DNA of 64,000 nucleotides, taken from NCBI GenBank assembly GCA_964502005.1, contig CAZCUX010000026.1, forward strand, positions 48,415 through 112,414, given 5' to 3'. Below, piece after piece: positions 26,468-34,622 of this stretch. A program made the position numbers and the translations under genes. The notes beneath the pieces are model-generated. The model did no database searches. It saw only the letters and a program-made list of their open reading frames with translations, and had not been told where the DNA came from. Origin of the DNA: CAJWOS01 sp964502005 (GTDB taxonomy: Bacteria; Myxococcota_A; UBA796; UBA2385). Each line of letters starts with the position of its first letter. Positions within the stretch are counted from its first letter, which is position 1.

Positions 26468-26715
26468 TTTTGGTGGTTTGCCCACAACCCGTCGTCGAAC
26501 AGATGTATCGCACCCAATTTCATCGGGGACCGCACAGGCCATAGGTTGGGTGTTGGCAGGTTATGGTGCGCGCACCGAATTCTGGTGGGTCCAGAATGGT
26601 AGGGCGAGTCGAGGCGGGTGCCTCCCTCGCTTTGCGATGGGTGTGAGATTGGAGCGCGAGACGTCTGGCCATCGGCTGGGTCGAGCGATTCGCGTCTGTG
26701 AGCCGGGAGATATGT

Positions 26716-28578
26716 ATGTGTGGCATCATTGGGTACACCGGAATGCGCCGTGTTGCCCCCATTCTGATTGATGGTCTCCATCGGCTCGAATACCGCGGCT
26801 ACGACTCCGCGGGTATGGCGGTGCTGGGCCCCCGCTCCCTCGATGTCGTGCGCTCTGTCGGGCGTGTGCGTCGACTCGAAGCAAAGGTGCCCACCGACCT
26901 CCCCGGCACCACGGGCATCGCGCACACCCGCTGGGCCACCCACGGTGGCGTCACGGAGGCGAACGCACATCCCCATATCGACGACCTCGGTCGCATCGCC
27001 GTCGTCCACAACGGCATCATCGAGAATATGACCAGCCTGAAGGCCCGCTTGGTGGGGGAGGGTGTTCGGTTTCGCTCCGAAACGGACACCGAAGTGCTCG
27101 CCCACTTGATTGCGCATTTCTACGATGGCATGGGCTCTTTGGGAGACAGTATTTGCCCTGACTCTGCGGGAGACCCCGTGGCGGCAGTGCGTGCGGCGCT
27201 CGGCCGCGTGCGGGGAACGTGGGGCATCGCGGTCGTGTTTCGAGACCATCCCGGAGTCATCGTCGCCGCCCGAAACGGCTCGCCCCTCGTGGTGGGGATT
27301 GGCGACGGCGAGACATTCTTGGCCAGCGACCCGCATGCGCTGGTCCCGTACACCCGCCGGGTGGTCTTCCTCCAGGACGGCGAGCTCGCGCGCCTCGATG
27401 GCGCGGGTGTGCAAACCTGGCGGTTTGACGGCGACCGCAGCGAAGCGGCCGTTCAGGAGCTAGAAGGCGACTGGGGCGATGGTGAGCTGGGCGACTTTCC
27501 GCACTTTATGCTCAAAGAAATTCACGAACAGCCGGAGGCCTTGCGCCAGTGTCTCTCCGGGCGCGTCGTGGTGGAGGCAGGCACGGCGAAGCTCGGCGGC
27601 CTCGACCTCACCCCCCGCACAATGGTCGATGCGCCCCATATCGGCTTGGTCGGTTGTGGTACAGCATTTCACGCTTGTCAAGTAGGTGCGCAAGCCATCG
27701 AACAACTGGCGCGAGTGCCGTCTTCTGCTGAAATTGCGAGCGAGTATCGTTACCGAAATCCGGTCATCGACCCCCGCGCGTTGTTCTTTGCCGTCAGCCA
27801 GTCCGGGGAAACGGCGGACACGTTGGGGGCGGTGCGCGAGATTCAGCTCAAGGGCGCGACGGTCTTTGGTGCGGTCAACGTCGTAGGTTCTACCATCGCG
27901 CGAGAATGTGGGCGGGGCGTCTACATTCACTCGGGCCCCGAAATGGCGGTGGCATCGACCAAAGCGTTCTCCAATATGGTCGTCGCCTTGTGCTTGTTTG
28001 CGTTGCAAATTGGCCGGTCGCGCTCCCTTTCGGCCCACCACGGTCGAGAGGTCGCCGAGGCCTTGCTCAAGGTGCCGGACCTCGTCGCCGCTTACCTCGC
28101 CAACCCTGGCCCCATCGACGAAATGGTCCGGGCGGTGTCGGGCGCGAAGATGGTCCTGTTCTTGGGACGAGGGGTCAGCGCGCCGGTGGCCGCGGAAGGT
28201 GCGCTCAAGCTCATGGAGGTTGCGTATATTCCGTGTCTCGCCTATCCATCGGGCGAGATGAAGCACGGGCCTATCGCGCTTTTGGAGCCGGGAAGCCCCG
28301 TTATTGTCATCGCTCCCGACGATTCGCATCGCGACAAGACCCTGTCCAACCTGCAAGAGTGCCGCGCGCGGGGTGCCAAGGTCATCCTCATTCACGCGGA
28401 AGGAGACGAGGCGGCGTCGTTGGCCGACATCTCCATCCCTGTGCCGCGCACCATCGACCTCCTCAGTCCGTTGGTCACCGTGCTGCCGCTCCAGTTGTTG
28501 GCGTACAAAGCAGGCTTGGCGCTCGGTCGCGACATCGACCGGCCGCGCAATCTCGCGAAATCGGTCACCGTCGAGTAG
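26716..28578 (+). CDS. glmS: Glutamine-fructose-6-phosphate aminotransferase (isomerizing)
   Basis: GlmS makes glucosamine-6-phosphate, the entry point to peptidoglycan and LPS amino sugars. Starting at ATG 26716 (GGGAGA five bases upstream) the protein begins MCGIIGYTG, so the Cys becomes the N-terminal nucleophile of the glutaminase domain. THGGVTEANAHPH and NGIIEN complete that domain. Two SIS domains follow (LVGCGTAFHACQVG, FAVSQSGETADTL, SGEMKHGPIALLEPG), ending with the conserved RNLAKSVTVE. Length is 620 residues. The 248 bases upstream contain no recognisable glmS ribozyme. Confidence 0.97.
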   Translation: MCGIIGYTGMRRVAPILIDGLHRLEYRGYDSAGMAVLGPRSLDVVRSVGRVRRLEAKVPTDLPGTTGIAHTRWATHGGVTEANAHPHIDDLGRIAVVHNGIIENMTSLKARLVGEGVRFRSETDTEVLAHLIAHFYDGMGSLGDSICPDSAGDPVAAVRAALGRVRGTWGIAVVFRDHPGVIVAARNGSPLVVGIGDGETFLASDPHALVPYTRRVVFLQDGELARLDGAGVQTWRFDGDRSEAAVQELEGDWGDGELGDFPHFMLKEIHEQPEALRQCLSGRVVVEAGTAKLGGLDLTPRTMVDAPHIGLVGCGTAFHACQVGAQAIEQLARVPSSAEIASEYRYRNPVIDPRALFFAVSQSGETADTLGAVREIQLKGATVFGAVNVVGSTIARECGRGVYIHSGPEMAVASTKAFSNMVVALCLFALQIGRSRSLSAHHGREVAEALLKVPDLVAAYLANPGPIDEMVRAVSGAKMVLFLGRGVSAPVAAEGALKLMEVAYIPCLAYPSGEMKHGPIALLEPGSPVIVIAPDDSHRDKTLSNLQECRARGAKVILIHAEGDEAASLADISIPVPRTIDLLSPLVTVLPLQLLAYKAGLALGRDIDRPRNLAKSVTVE

Positions 28579-28743
28579 CGATGGTTCTGGTGGGCGAACA
28601 TCGCGCACCCGAGAACACGTTCGGTGCGGAGACCCTCGCAGCGGGCCCGGCTGGCACCCTCGCAGCCCGCCTCGCGCGGTCGCCGCCGACCCGCAGCGCG
28701 ACCGGCCTGGTTTTTGCGGTTTGCGACCTGCGCCCACGCGGGG

Positions 28744-29832
28744 CTAACTGCCGCCAAGTGCTACGACACAGCCGCTCGGCGCGACATAAACGGCGCCTGC
28801 GGGTGTAGGGTGGAAGGTCGGCGTCGCAACGGGGGCAGGCGGTGGACCGCCGCGAAGGGGCGTTGGTCGCCCGCTTGCGTCGACCACAAACGTGCGCTTG
28901 GGGGTCCAGACAGCAAAATCGCCCTCGGACGTACGCGCGACGGCGAGCGGTGCAGCGGACAGGTCCAGAGGAATCCGATGCTGCACACCCGCGCCCGTCC
29001 AGACTTGCAGCTCTGCGGCGGTCGCGTGAAGCACCAAACCCTCCGCGAGACCGACGCAAGCCGCGGCAGGGTCGTCGGGACACAGCAGGCGAGGGGACAG
29101 CCCCATCCACGGCCCCCCGACCGGACCTCTGGTTGTCCGGTCAGCCAAATACAATGCGGCGACTTCTTCTGCATCGGCGAAGAGCATCATTGACCCGTCG
29201 TCGGCAAACACGCAGTCGCCAGCGGCAAGATGGTCGAGCGACAGTCCCATTTCGTCGACTACCGCATGGCGGACGCGGCGCGCAAACGCACCCGGTGCAG
29301 CCACCCAGAGGCATCCCGCCGCAACAAACCAGATGGCGCCAAGCGGGCCGACGTCCCATGCGCCAATCATCCCCGGCGCGCGCCCGGCGACCGTCACGTT
29401 GCCCGTCGGCGAACACCGGTACATCGTATCGCCATCGGTCCACGCCCAGCCGGGTGCGTCAGGCCAAGGACGCGCGCCCAAATGCCGGGGTGTCTCGGGC
29501 AGCGACAGGTGCGGCGTGGGCCAAAAGTGTGTGTGCAAGCCCCGCTGTTCTACAACCGAATGACCGACGGCCCGCGGACGACCGCGCACGGCCGGCACGA
29601 GGTCGCCGTGGAGGTAGACGGCCGCTCCGAGGTCTGCGGCGGGGCCGTTGGGACCGGGTACCAGCAGGGTGGGTTCCCAGGGAGGGGACTCCGGTTGCCG
29701 CAGGCACACCGTCCACATTTGGTTGTCGGCGGTCCACGCCAAGAGGTCCGTCGATGCGTGCATCCGATACCCAAATCCTGACCGGGTCAGGAGTGGTGTA
29801 TCAAAAATGATACGGTCGGTGCAAATGCGCAC
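28744..29832 (-). CDS. Probable beta-propeller protein, unknown function
   Basis: GTG 29832 starts one base after the stop of the upstream PQQ-like gene, with AAGGAAA about nine bases upstream, so the genes are coupled. The frame is open further back to 30183, but that portion lies within the upstream gene. The 362-residue sequence consists of short beta-strand repeats (LLAWTADNQMWTVCL, GWAWTDGDTMYRC, LGAIWFVAAGCLWVAAPG, FAVWTPKRTFVVDASGRP) in the rhythm of a WD40/YVTN-like propeller. No signal peptide is visible, in contrast to its lipoprotein partner. The specific family is not recognised. Confidence 0.55.
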   Translation of the reverse strand: MRICTDRIIFDTPLLTRSGFGYRMHASTDLLAWTADNQMWTVCLRQPESPPWEPTLLVPGPNGPAADLGAAVYLHGDLVPAVRGRPRAVGHSVVEQRGLHTHFWPTPHLSLPETPRHLGARPWPDAPGWAWTDGDTMYRCSPTGNVTVAGRAPGMIGAWDVGPLGAIWFVAAGCLWVAAPGAFARRVRHAVVDEMGLSLDHLAAGDCVFADDGSMMLFADAEEVAALYLADRTTRGPVGGPWMGLSPRLLCPDDPAAACVGLAEGLVLHATAAELQVWTGAGVQHRIPLDLSAAPLAVARTSEGDFAVWTPKRTFVVDASGRPTPLRGGPPPAPVATPTFHPTPAGAVYVAPSGCVVALGGS

Positions 29833-29833
29833 T

Positions 29834-31006
29834 TCAGTTTCCTTGAATGGCGACGAGGCGGCCATCGGCAAGTCCGACGATGACTTTTCCATCGATGAGG
29901 ACGGGGGCTGCGGACGGGGTGGCGCCGAGGTCGATCGACCAAACCTCGCCGCCATCGTCGGGGTCGAAGCGGTGGAAGCGGCCGTCCGCGTTGCCGACGT
30001 AGAGCCCAAAGCGGCCCAGGGCAGGTGTCGTGCTGGGCGCCCCCGCGACCGGTGCGCGCCAAATGATGTCTCCGGTTGCGGTGTCGAAGGCGACGATTTG
30101 GCCGCCGCGGTCGGGCACATACAGCAGATTGCCAAGCGCGGGCCCTGCGGCGGGGTCGTCGTCGAGGGGCATACGCCACGCAACGGTGCCCGTGTCGGCG
30201 GCTATCGCTGCGACGCCACCGGGAAAGCCCGGAACCCCGTTGTACGCCGCAAACACGAGGCCGTCGGCCGCGACCAAGGCTCCGACGATAGGCCCCGGAA
30301 GCACCGTGCGCCAGCGTGCCCGCGCGCGGTTGACGGCCACGACTTCGCCTGTTTTTGTACCAAAGTAGATATGCAACCCGTCGCTCGCGGGTGCGCCAAT
30401 CGCGGAGTCCGATGCGGGGACCATCCAGCCTGTCTCCGAGACCACTTTGCCGGTGTCTGTCACCCACACCAACTCCCCGCCAACCGGCAGAGGCGAGCCA
30501 ATGACGATGCCGCCGGCGACGAGGCTGTCTTGAATCGTACCGCGGGTGAGGTCGAGGTCGACGACCGTCTCTGCTGTGGTCGCCGTGGCCACGCCGGATT
30601 CCCGCGGCGCGACCCAACCCGTCGAGTCTACGCGAGAACGCCATCGCTCCTGGCCCTGGATGTCGACGGCAAAAACCTGGCCCCCTCCACCCAAGTACAC
30701 CGTGTCCGCCAGCGCGACCGCGGGCAGCACCAATGGCGTTCCAAGGTCTATCTCCCACGCGACAGACGGCGTGCGCTTGGGCCCCTCGTCGTCAAAACGG
30801 CGCGCACCCGTATACCAGGCATAGTCGCGCATGACCGTGGTTGCCGTGGTGGTCTCGGGCGCTTGCTCGCGAACATCGACGGTGCGTCGCGGCGCCGCAG
30901 ACTTCGGGCTGCATGCCACCGCGAACAACGACAAAACGGCGCACTGCAATCGCAAAGCCGCGGTTGAACGTTGCTTGCTCCAAGACCGGTGGCGAAGGTG
31001 GAACAT
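29834..31006 (-). CDS. PQQ-like beta-propeller lipoprotein
   Basis: The signal peptide ends in LSLFAVAC (lipidated Cys about residue 32). The mature protein carries repeated PQQ-type blades (VFAVDIQGQERWRSRV, GEVVAVNRARARWRTVL, IVAFDTATGDIIWRAPV, FHRFDPDDGGEVWSIDL), the fold shared with BamB and quinoprotein dehydrogenases. The catalytic residues of the dehydrogenases are not evident, so a BamB-like scaffolding or binding role is more likely than redox catalysis. Length is 390 residues. The downstream propeller gene is coupled. The divergent neighbour starts 83 bases away. Confidence 0.8.
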   Translation of the reverse strand: MFHLRHRSWSKQRSTAALRLQCAVLSLFAVACSPKSAAPRRTVDVREQAPETTTATTVMRDYAWYTGARRFDDEGPKRTPSVAWEIDLGTPLVLPAVALADTVYLGGGGQVFAVDIQGQERWRSRVDSTGWVAPRESGVATATTAETVVDLDLTRGTIQDSLVAGGIVIGSPLPVGGELVWVTDTGKVVSETGWMVPASDSAIGAPASDGLHIYFGTKTGEVVAVNRARARWRTVLPGPIVGALVAADGLVFAAYNGVPGFPGGVAAIAADTGTVAWRMPLDDDPAAGPALGNLLYVPDRGGQIVAFDTATGDIIWRAPVAGAPSTTPALGRFGLYVGNADGRFHRFDPDDGGEVWSIDLGATPSAAPVLIDGKVIVGLADGRLVAIQGN

Positions 31007-31089
31007 CGGATACTCTCGATTTGTGTTCTATCAGCGAACTCACAGGGCCTTTACTGGACAAACGGTCGTCTATCGAGCAACAAACCGCC

Positions 31090-32352
31090 ATGCCGTACTT
31101 TCGTTCAACACCTGTTTTCTCTCAGGCCATTCGATCCCTCGCCGTATTGGTTGCCATTTCTGCGGGCACCACGGCGGTTGCCGACTTGCCTGAAAAGTTG
31201 CCCAATCACCCTGTTCTCGCTGACGATGGCGATGTGCTCAAGGCCAGTGAGCCTTTGGTGTTCGCTATCCTCGGAAACACGCGCGACGCGCTGCCGAGCG
31301 CCGACCTCCCCGCAGGTGCGTCGCTCGTCAAGGGGGTGCGCGAAGCCGTCATCGCCGACATTGCCACGGAGTCCGCGCTGCCGGGTGGTCCCAACCTGCT
31401 CATTTTGTTGGGGGACCACACGCGCAAAGGCGACGTTGCGAGCTTCAAAGCGATGGACAAGCAACTGGCGGCCATTCTCGACGGAGCCAAGCCTCCCAAG
31501 GGCAGTGAGGCAAAGCAGCTTCGTGCGATGCCGCTCGCGGGTGACCACGAAGGGATGGGCGACGAACGCTACTTCTCCTTTGGCGACATGTTTCCAAAAG
31601 TCGGCGCCGACATCGGTTTTGGACGGGTCGCGAGCTGGTACGCCTACGACATTCAGACGAATGGCAAGACGTGGCGGTTTATGGTGGTTGACCCTCGAAA
31701 AGAGGCCCTCGGCAGCCGATGGACGGAGCAGCTGGGCTGGATCAAGCGCACCACCGACGACTCCAAGTTCGACTTTCTGATGCTGTTCATGCACGACCCC
31801 GTTTTTGACCTCGGCGGTCGAAACCCCGAGATGAACAAAGGCGGAGGCTCCCTTGAACTGCTGGAGGTCATCGAAGACGCAATCGGCGTGCAGCGGCTTC
31901 GTGCGGTCGTCAGCGCAGGGCATCACACCAACCAAGTGCTCATGCCCGATGGTCCGCGGGGCGCGTTGGTATTGGGTGCGGGCGGCTCTGGGCCGGTGCA
32001 GGACGACCTCAAGCGCTGGGGGCCCGCCGACGCTGCCGGTCGCGCGGCCGATGTCAACTTGGAGCCGATTTTTGACCTCGCGCTGCTCGACCAAGTCGAC
32101 CGTTGGAACCGCGATGTGGGCTTGCCAGAGGTTGCCGTAGACGAAGCCAAAGCACGCGGCACCTTCGAGGGCTTCACCGCCGCTTACAACGCACGGCATT
32201 TTCCGATTGCGGGGTGGTGGACGATGAAGCTGGATGGTGGGGTGATGGTCTTGGACTTCCACTACCGGAAGCTCGATGGCTCCTTCGCCAACATCTACCG
32301 CGTTCAGCATCAGCCCGAAGTTGGCTGGATACCGTCTCGGCCCCAAAAATAG
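31090..32352 (+). CDS. Exported degenerate calcineurin-like metallophosphatase
   Basis: ATG 31090 gives a signal peptide (SLAVLVAISAGTTAVA-D, cleavage about residue 30). The mature part keeps the order of metallophosphoesterase motifs in altered form: LGNTRD in place of DxH, LLGDHTRKGD for GDxxD, AGDHEGMGDERYF for GNHE, LFMHDP, and SAGHHTN where GHxH is expected. It may be a divergent phosphoesterase or an inactive fold. Length is 420 residues. It is divergent from the PQQ-like lipoprotein gene and convergent with the bactofilin-like gene. Confidence 0.65.
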   Translation: MPYFRSTPVFSQAIRSLAVLVAISAGTTAVADLPEKLPNHPVLADDGDVLKASEPLVFAILGNTRDALPSADLPAGASLVKGVREAVIADIATESALPGGPNLLILLGDHTRKGDVASFKAMDKQLAAILDGAKPPKGSEAKQLRAMPLAGDHEGMGDERYFSFGDMFPKVGADIGFGRVASWYAYDIQTNGKTWRFMVVDPRKEALGSRWTEQLGWIKRTTDDSKFDFLMLFMHDPVFDLGGRNPEMNKGGGSLELLEVIEDAIGVQRLRAVVSAGHHTNQVLMPDGPRGALVLGAGGSGPVQDDLKRWGPADAAGRAADVNLEPIFDLALLDQVDRWNRDVGLPEVAVDEAKARGTFEGFTAAYNARHFPIAGWWTMKLDGGVMVLDFHYRKLDGSFANIYRVQHQPEVGWIPSRPQK

Positions 32353-32398
32353 GCCCACGCGCGGGCGAGGATGCCGTGGCTACGCTATCGACGCGCCC

Positions 32399-33265
32399 CT
32401 AGATGTCTGCGGTGGCGCGCCGGCCGAGCCGCGACACCACGCCGGCTCCCAGCGCGAGCAGGGTGCCGCCCACCGCGATGGCCGGTCCAACCCACGGCAA
32501 CGCGGAAACGCCGCCCCAAACCACAGCGCCCGCCAGCGCCGACACCCACGGGCTTCGTTCGGGACCGGGCAAGGCCTCGCCAAGTGCCCGCGCGATGCCC
32601 GCGGTGCCAGCGAGCCACGCCAAGGCGGCACCGGCGAAAATCAGCAGGCCCAGCGGCGCGCCGACGACCGTTGCGAGCGCGGTGCTCCCGCCGACGAGGG
32701 CACCCATCGCCACGATAGCGCCGCCCACCGTCAGCCAGAATGGATGGCGGATGACGTGGTCGGCCACATTGCGGGTGCGGTCGGGAAAAAACTGGGCAGC
32801 GCACACGACGAGCGCCCCGACAAACAGCATTCCCGCGAGCCGGCGTGCGATGTCGGCGAGCGCAAACCCGCCGGGGTGGGGCGCTTCGATGCCCACACGG
32901 TCGCCGGTGACGACCGCCGCCGGGTGAACGGAAATGGTGCCGCCCATGCTGACGACGCGGCCATCAACGCGGGCTTCAGGCCCGACGATGATGTCTCCAC
33001 CAACGGCCACCACGGGCCCTGACACAGCGCCATTGACCACAACATCGCTGTTCCAGGCGACGGCTTCCCGCCAGTGCTCGTCCTCCGGCACCACTACATC
33101 GCGACCAACGGTGGGCACGGGCGCCGGGACGGGGACCGACTCGATGCGCGACAAACGCGCTTCGAGTTCAGCGACCCGCGCCTCGAGCGCTTCGGTCGCG
33201 GGGTCGGGGTGGGCATGCGCGAGGCCAGGCATGCACAATGCCAATACCAATGCCGCCCGTTTCAA
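32399..33265 (-). CDS. Bactofilin-like (polymer-forming) membrane protein
   Basis: TTG 33265 overlaps the anti-sigma stop as TTGA, with AAAGGA upstream, and produces a clean signal peptide (KRAALVLALCMPGLAHA). A short coiled coil (EALEARVAELEARLSRIE) precedes a right-handed beta-helix-like stretch (DVVVNGAVSGPVVAVGGDIIVGPEARVDG) of the sort found in bactofilins and related polymer-forming proteins. Several transmembrane helices follow (LAGMLFVGALVVCAAQFF onward). Length is 288 residues. As the third gene of the sigma/anti-sigma operon it may be the envelope component sensed or controlled by that system. Confidence 0.65.
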   Translation of the reverse strand: MKRAALVLALCMPGLAHAHPDPATEALEARVAELEARLSRIESVPVPAPVPTVGRDVVVPEDEHWREAVAWNSDVVVNGAVSGPVVAVGGDIIVGPEARVDGRVVSMGGTISVHPAAVVTGDRVGIEAPHPGGFALADIARRLAGMLFVGALVVCAAQFFPDRTRNVADHVIRHPFWLTVGGAIVAMGALVGGSTALATVVGAPLGLLIFAGAALAWLAGTAGIARALGEALPGPERSPWVSALAGAVVWGGVSALPWVGPAIAVGGTLLALGAGVVSRLGRRATADI

Positions 33266-33729
33266 AGGGAGTCCTTTCGCATACGCACGAGCACCAAAAC
33301 GACCCCCGCCACGACCAGCGCGCCGGGCAAGGCGGGCCACAGCCCAAATGCGGCGGGCTGCGAGAACACAGTGGCCATAGTGGCAATCCCTCTTCCCCAA
33401 GCCGCGCCTTCCGCAAAAAGCTGGGCGGGCTCGCCGAGGACTGCCAACAGCAAGGCAGCAGCCCCCAACAATGCCAAGGAAATCGCGGGAACGGGACCCG
33501 GCCCCGGGGTGCGTTGGTCGGCGAGAATGGCGGGGATGAGGTCGCGTGGGGGCGCCAAGGCCTCGCCTTCATCCACCAACGCCGCGTGGAGGTCATCTTC
33601 GGCAAGAGTCAGCTGCCGACATGGCGCGCAGCCGTCGAGGTGTACCGCGATGGCTACGCACTCCGCCTCCGAAAGCAAACCAGCGACGAATGCGGCGCGC
33701 ACCTCGGGGGACGGATGACGGCCGCTCAT
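33262..33729 (-). CDS. Membrane anti-sigma factor with zinc-finger (zf-HC2) motif
   Basis: The start ATG 33729 overlaps the sigma stop (ATGA). The N-terminal cytoplasmic part has the H-x3-C-x2-C element of zinc-containing anti-sigma domains (HLDGCAPCR), and two hydrophobic helices follow (VPAISLALLGAAALLLAVL and LPGALVVAGVVLVLVRM). Length is 155 residues. By family it should sequester the ECF sigma factor encoded immediately upstream and release it on an envelope signal. Confidence 0.8.
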   Translation of the reverse strand: MSGRHPSPEVRAAFVAGLLSEAECVAIAVHLDGCAPCRQLTLAEDDLHAALVDEGEALAPPRDLIPAILADQRTPGPGPVPAISLALLGAAALLLAVLGEPAQLFAEGAAWGRGIATMATVFSQPAAFGLWPALPGALVVAGVVLVLVRMRKDSL

Positions 33730-34331
33730 GTCCCCACCGACTGGGACCACATCTCGCGGCGGTCGCGGATTTGTTCGGCATCTTGGGCTTCGAGTGCTTC
33801 CCGAAGTTTTTTGCGTGCGCGAAACAGGCGGTTCATGACGGTTCCCAAGGGGAGGCCGGTCATGTCGGAGATTTCCCGGTAGAGCAGCCCCTCAAGGTGG
33901 TACAGGGTGATGATTTCCCGGTAGATGTCGGGGAGGGTCGCCAGAGCACGGTGTACGCGGTCGGCGTCGTAGCGTTTCGCGGCTTCGTCGAGCGGGCTCG
34001 GACCTTGGGCGGCAATTTCCTGCTCTTCGGCTTCGGGGCGACGCTTCCGGCGCCGATGAATGTCGATGCAGGTGTTGCGCGCTACGCTATACAGCCAGGT
34101 CTGAAAGCGCCAACGTTCGTCGTATTGGTCCATGCGCTGCAGAACCTTGACGAAAGTGTCTTGGGTTGCATCGCGTGCGTCTTGCTCGTTTTGCGTCATG
34201 CGCGCGCAAAAGCGGTACACGTTGGCCGTGAAGTGGGTCACCAACCACTGCCGTGCGGAAACATCCCCGTCGCGCGCGGCGAGGATTTGTTCTTGTTCGT
34301 CGACAACAGGGGGGAGGAGGTGGAGAGGCAG
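33726..34331 (-). CDS. ECF (RpoE-type) sigma factor, probable CTG start
   Basis: Region 2 reads YRFCARMTQNEQDARDATQD followed by VARNTCIDIHRRRKR. Region 4 reads HRALATLPDIYREIITLYHL and GTVMNRLFRARKKLREAL. The first ordinary start (TTG 34244) would cut into region 2. The frame continues upstream with DEQEQILAARDGDVSAWQW, typical sigma 2 sequence, and contains no ATG/GTG/TTG. CTG at 34331 has AGGAG seven bases upstream, so I use it (201 residues, normal ECF length). First gene of a sigma/anti-sigma/bactofilin-like operon. Confidence 0.85.
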   Translation of the reverse strand: MPLHLLPPVVDEQEQILAARDGDVSARQWLVTHFTANVYRFCARMTQNEQDARDATQDTFVKVLQRMDQYDERWRFQTWLYSVARNTCIDIHRRRKRRPEAEEQEIAAQGPSPLDEAAKRYDADRVHRALATLPDIYREIITLYHLEGLLYREISDMTGLPLGTVMNRLFRARKKLREALEAQDAEQIRDRREMWSQSVGT

Positions 34332-34417
34332 CGTCGTTCTCCTGCGGTGGGGGTTGGTGGCGGGATGCCATCAACCTTCGGTACTTTTGCACAGTCGGAG
34401 GGAGGTCCAGCCTTCGT

Positions 34418-34454
34418 GACGAAACGTGACGAATCTTTGTGCAACGTGAAGTCC
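34418..34454 (-). promoter_or_regulatory. Candidate ECF-type promoter and tandem repeat upstream of the sigma gene
   Basis: On the minus strand, GGACTT (34454-34449) is followed after 17 bases by CGTC (34431-34428), close to the GGAACTT-N16/17-CGTC style recognised by RpoE-like sigmas. The -10-like CGTC lies in a perfect tandem pair of CGTGACGAA units on the plus strand (34415-34423 and 34425-34433). Autoregulation of the sigma gene is the simplest reading. The implied leader is about 97 bases. Confidence 0.35.
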
Positions 34455-34622
34455 AAAGAGAGAACGCGACGCGTTGGTGTTGTCTTGCAGCTTGGCGCAA
34501 AAAAAAATGCTGCGATCTGGTAGGACAAAAGTCCCGCAGGGTCCGCGATGGCACATGGGGACACACCGAGGAATGGCGACGCCCGCAGCGGGGTGGTACC
34601 CTGGGGGCAATTCAGGAATCGG

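Noticed and set aside
26468..26715. glmS ribozyme or riboswitch upstream of glmS
   Set aside because: No conserved ribozyme core or pairing pattern could be recognised in the 248 bases.
26458..27414. Long minus-strand frame over the start of glmS
   Set aside because: It overlaps glmS and coaD, both certain, and shows no protein-like features.
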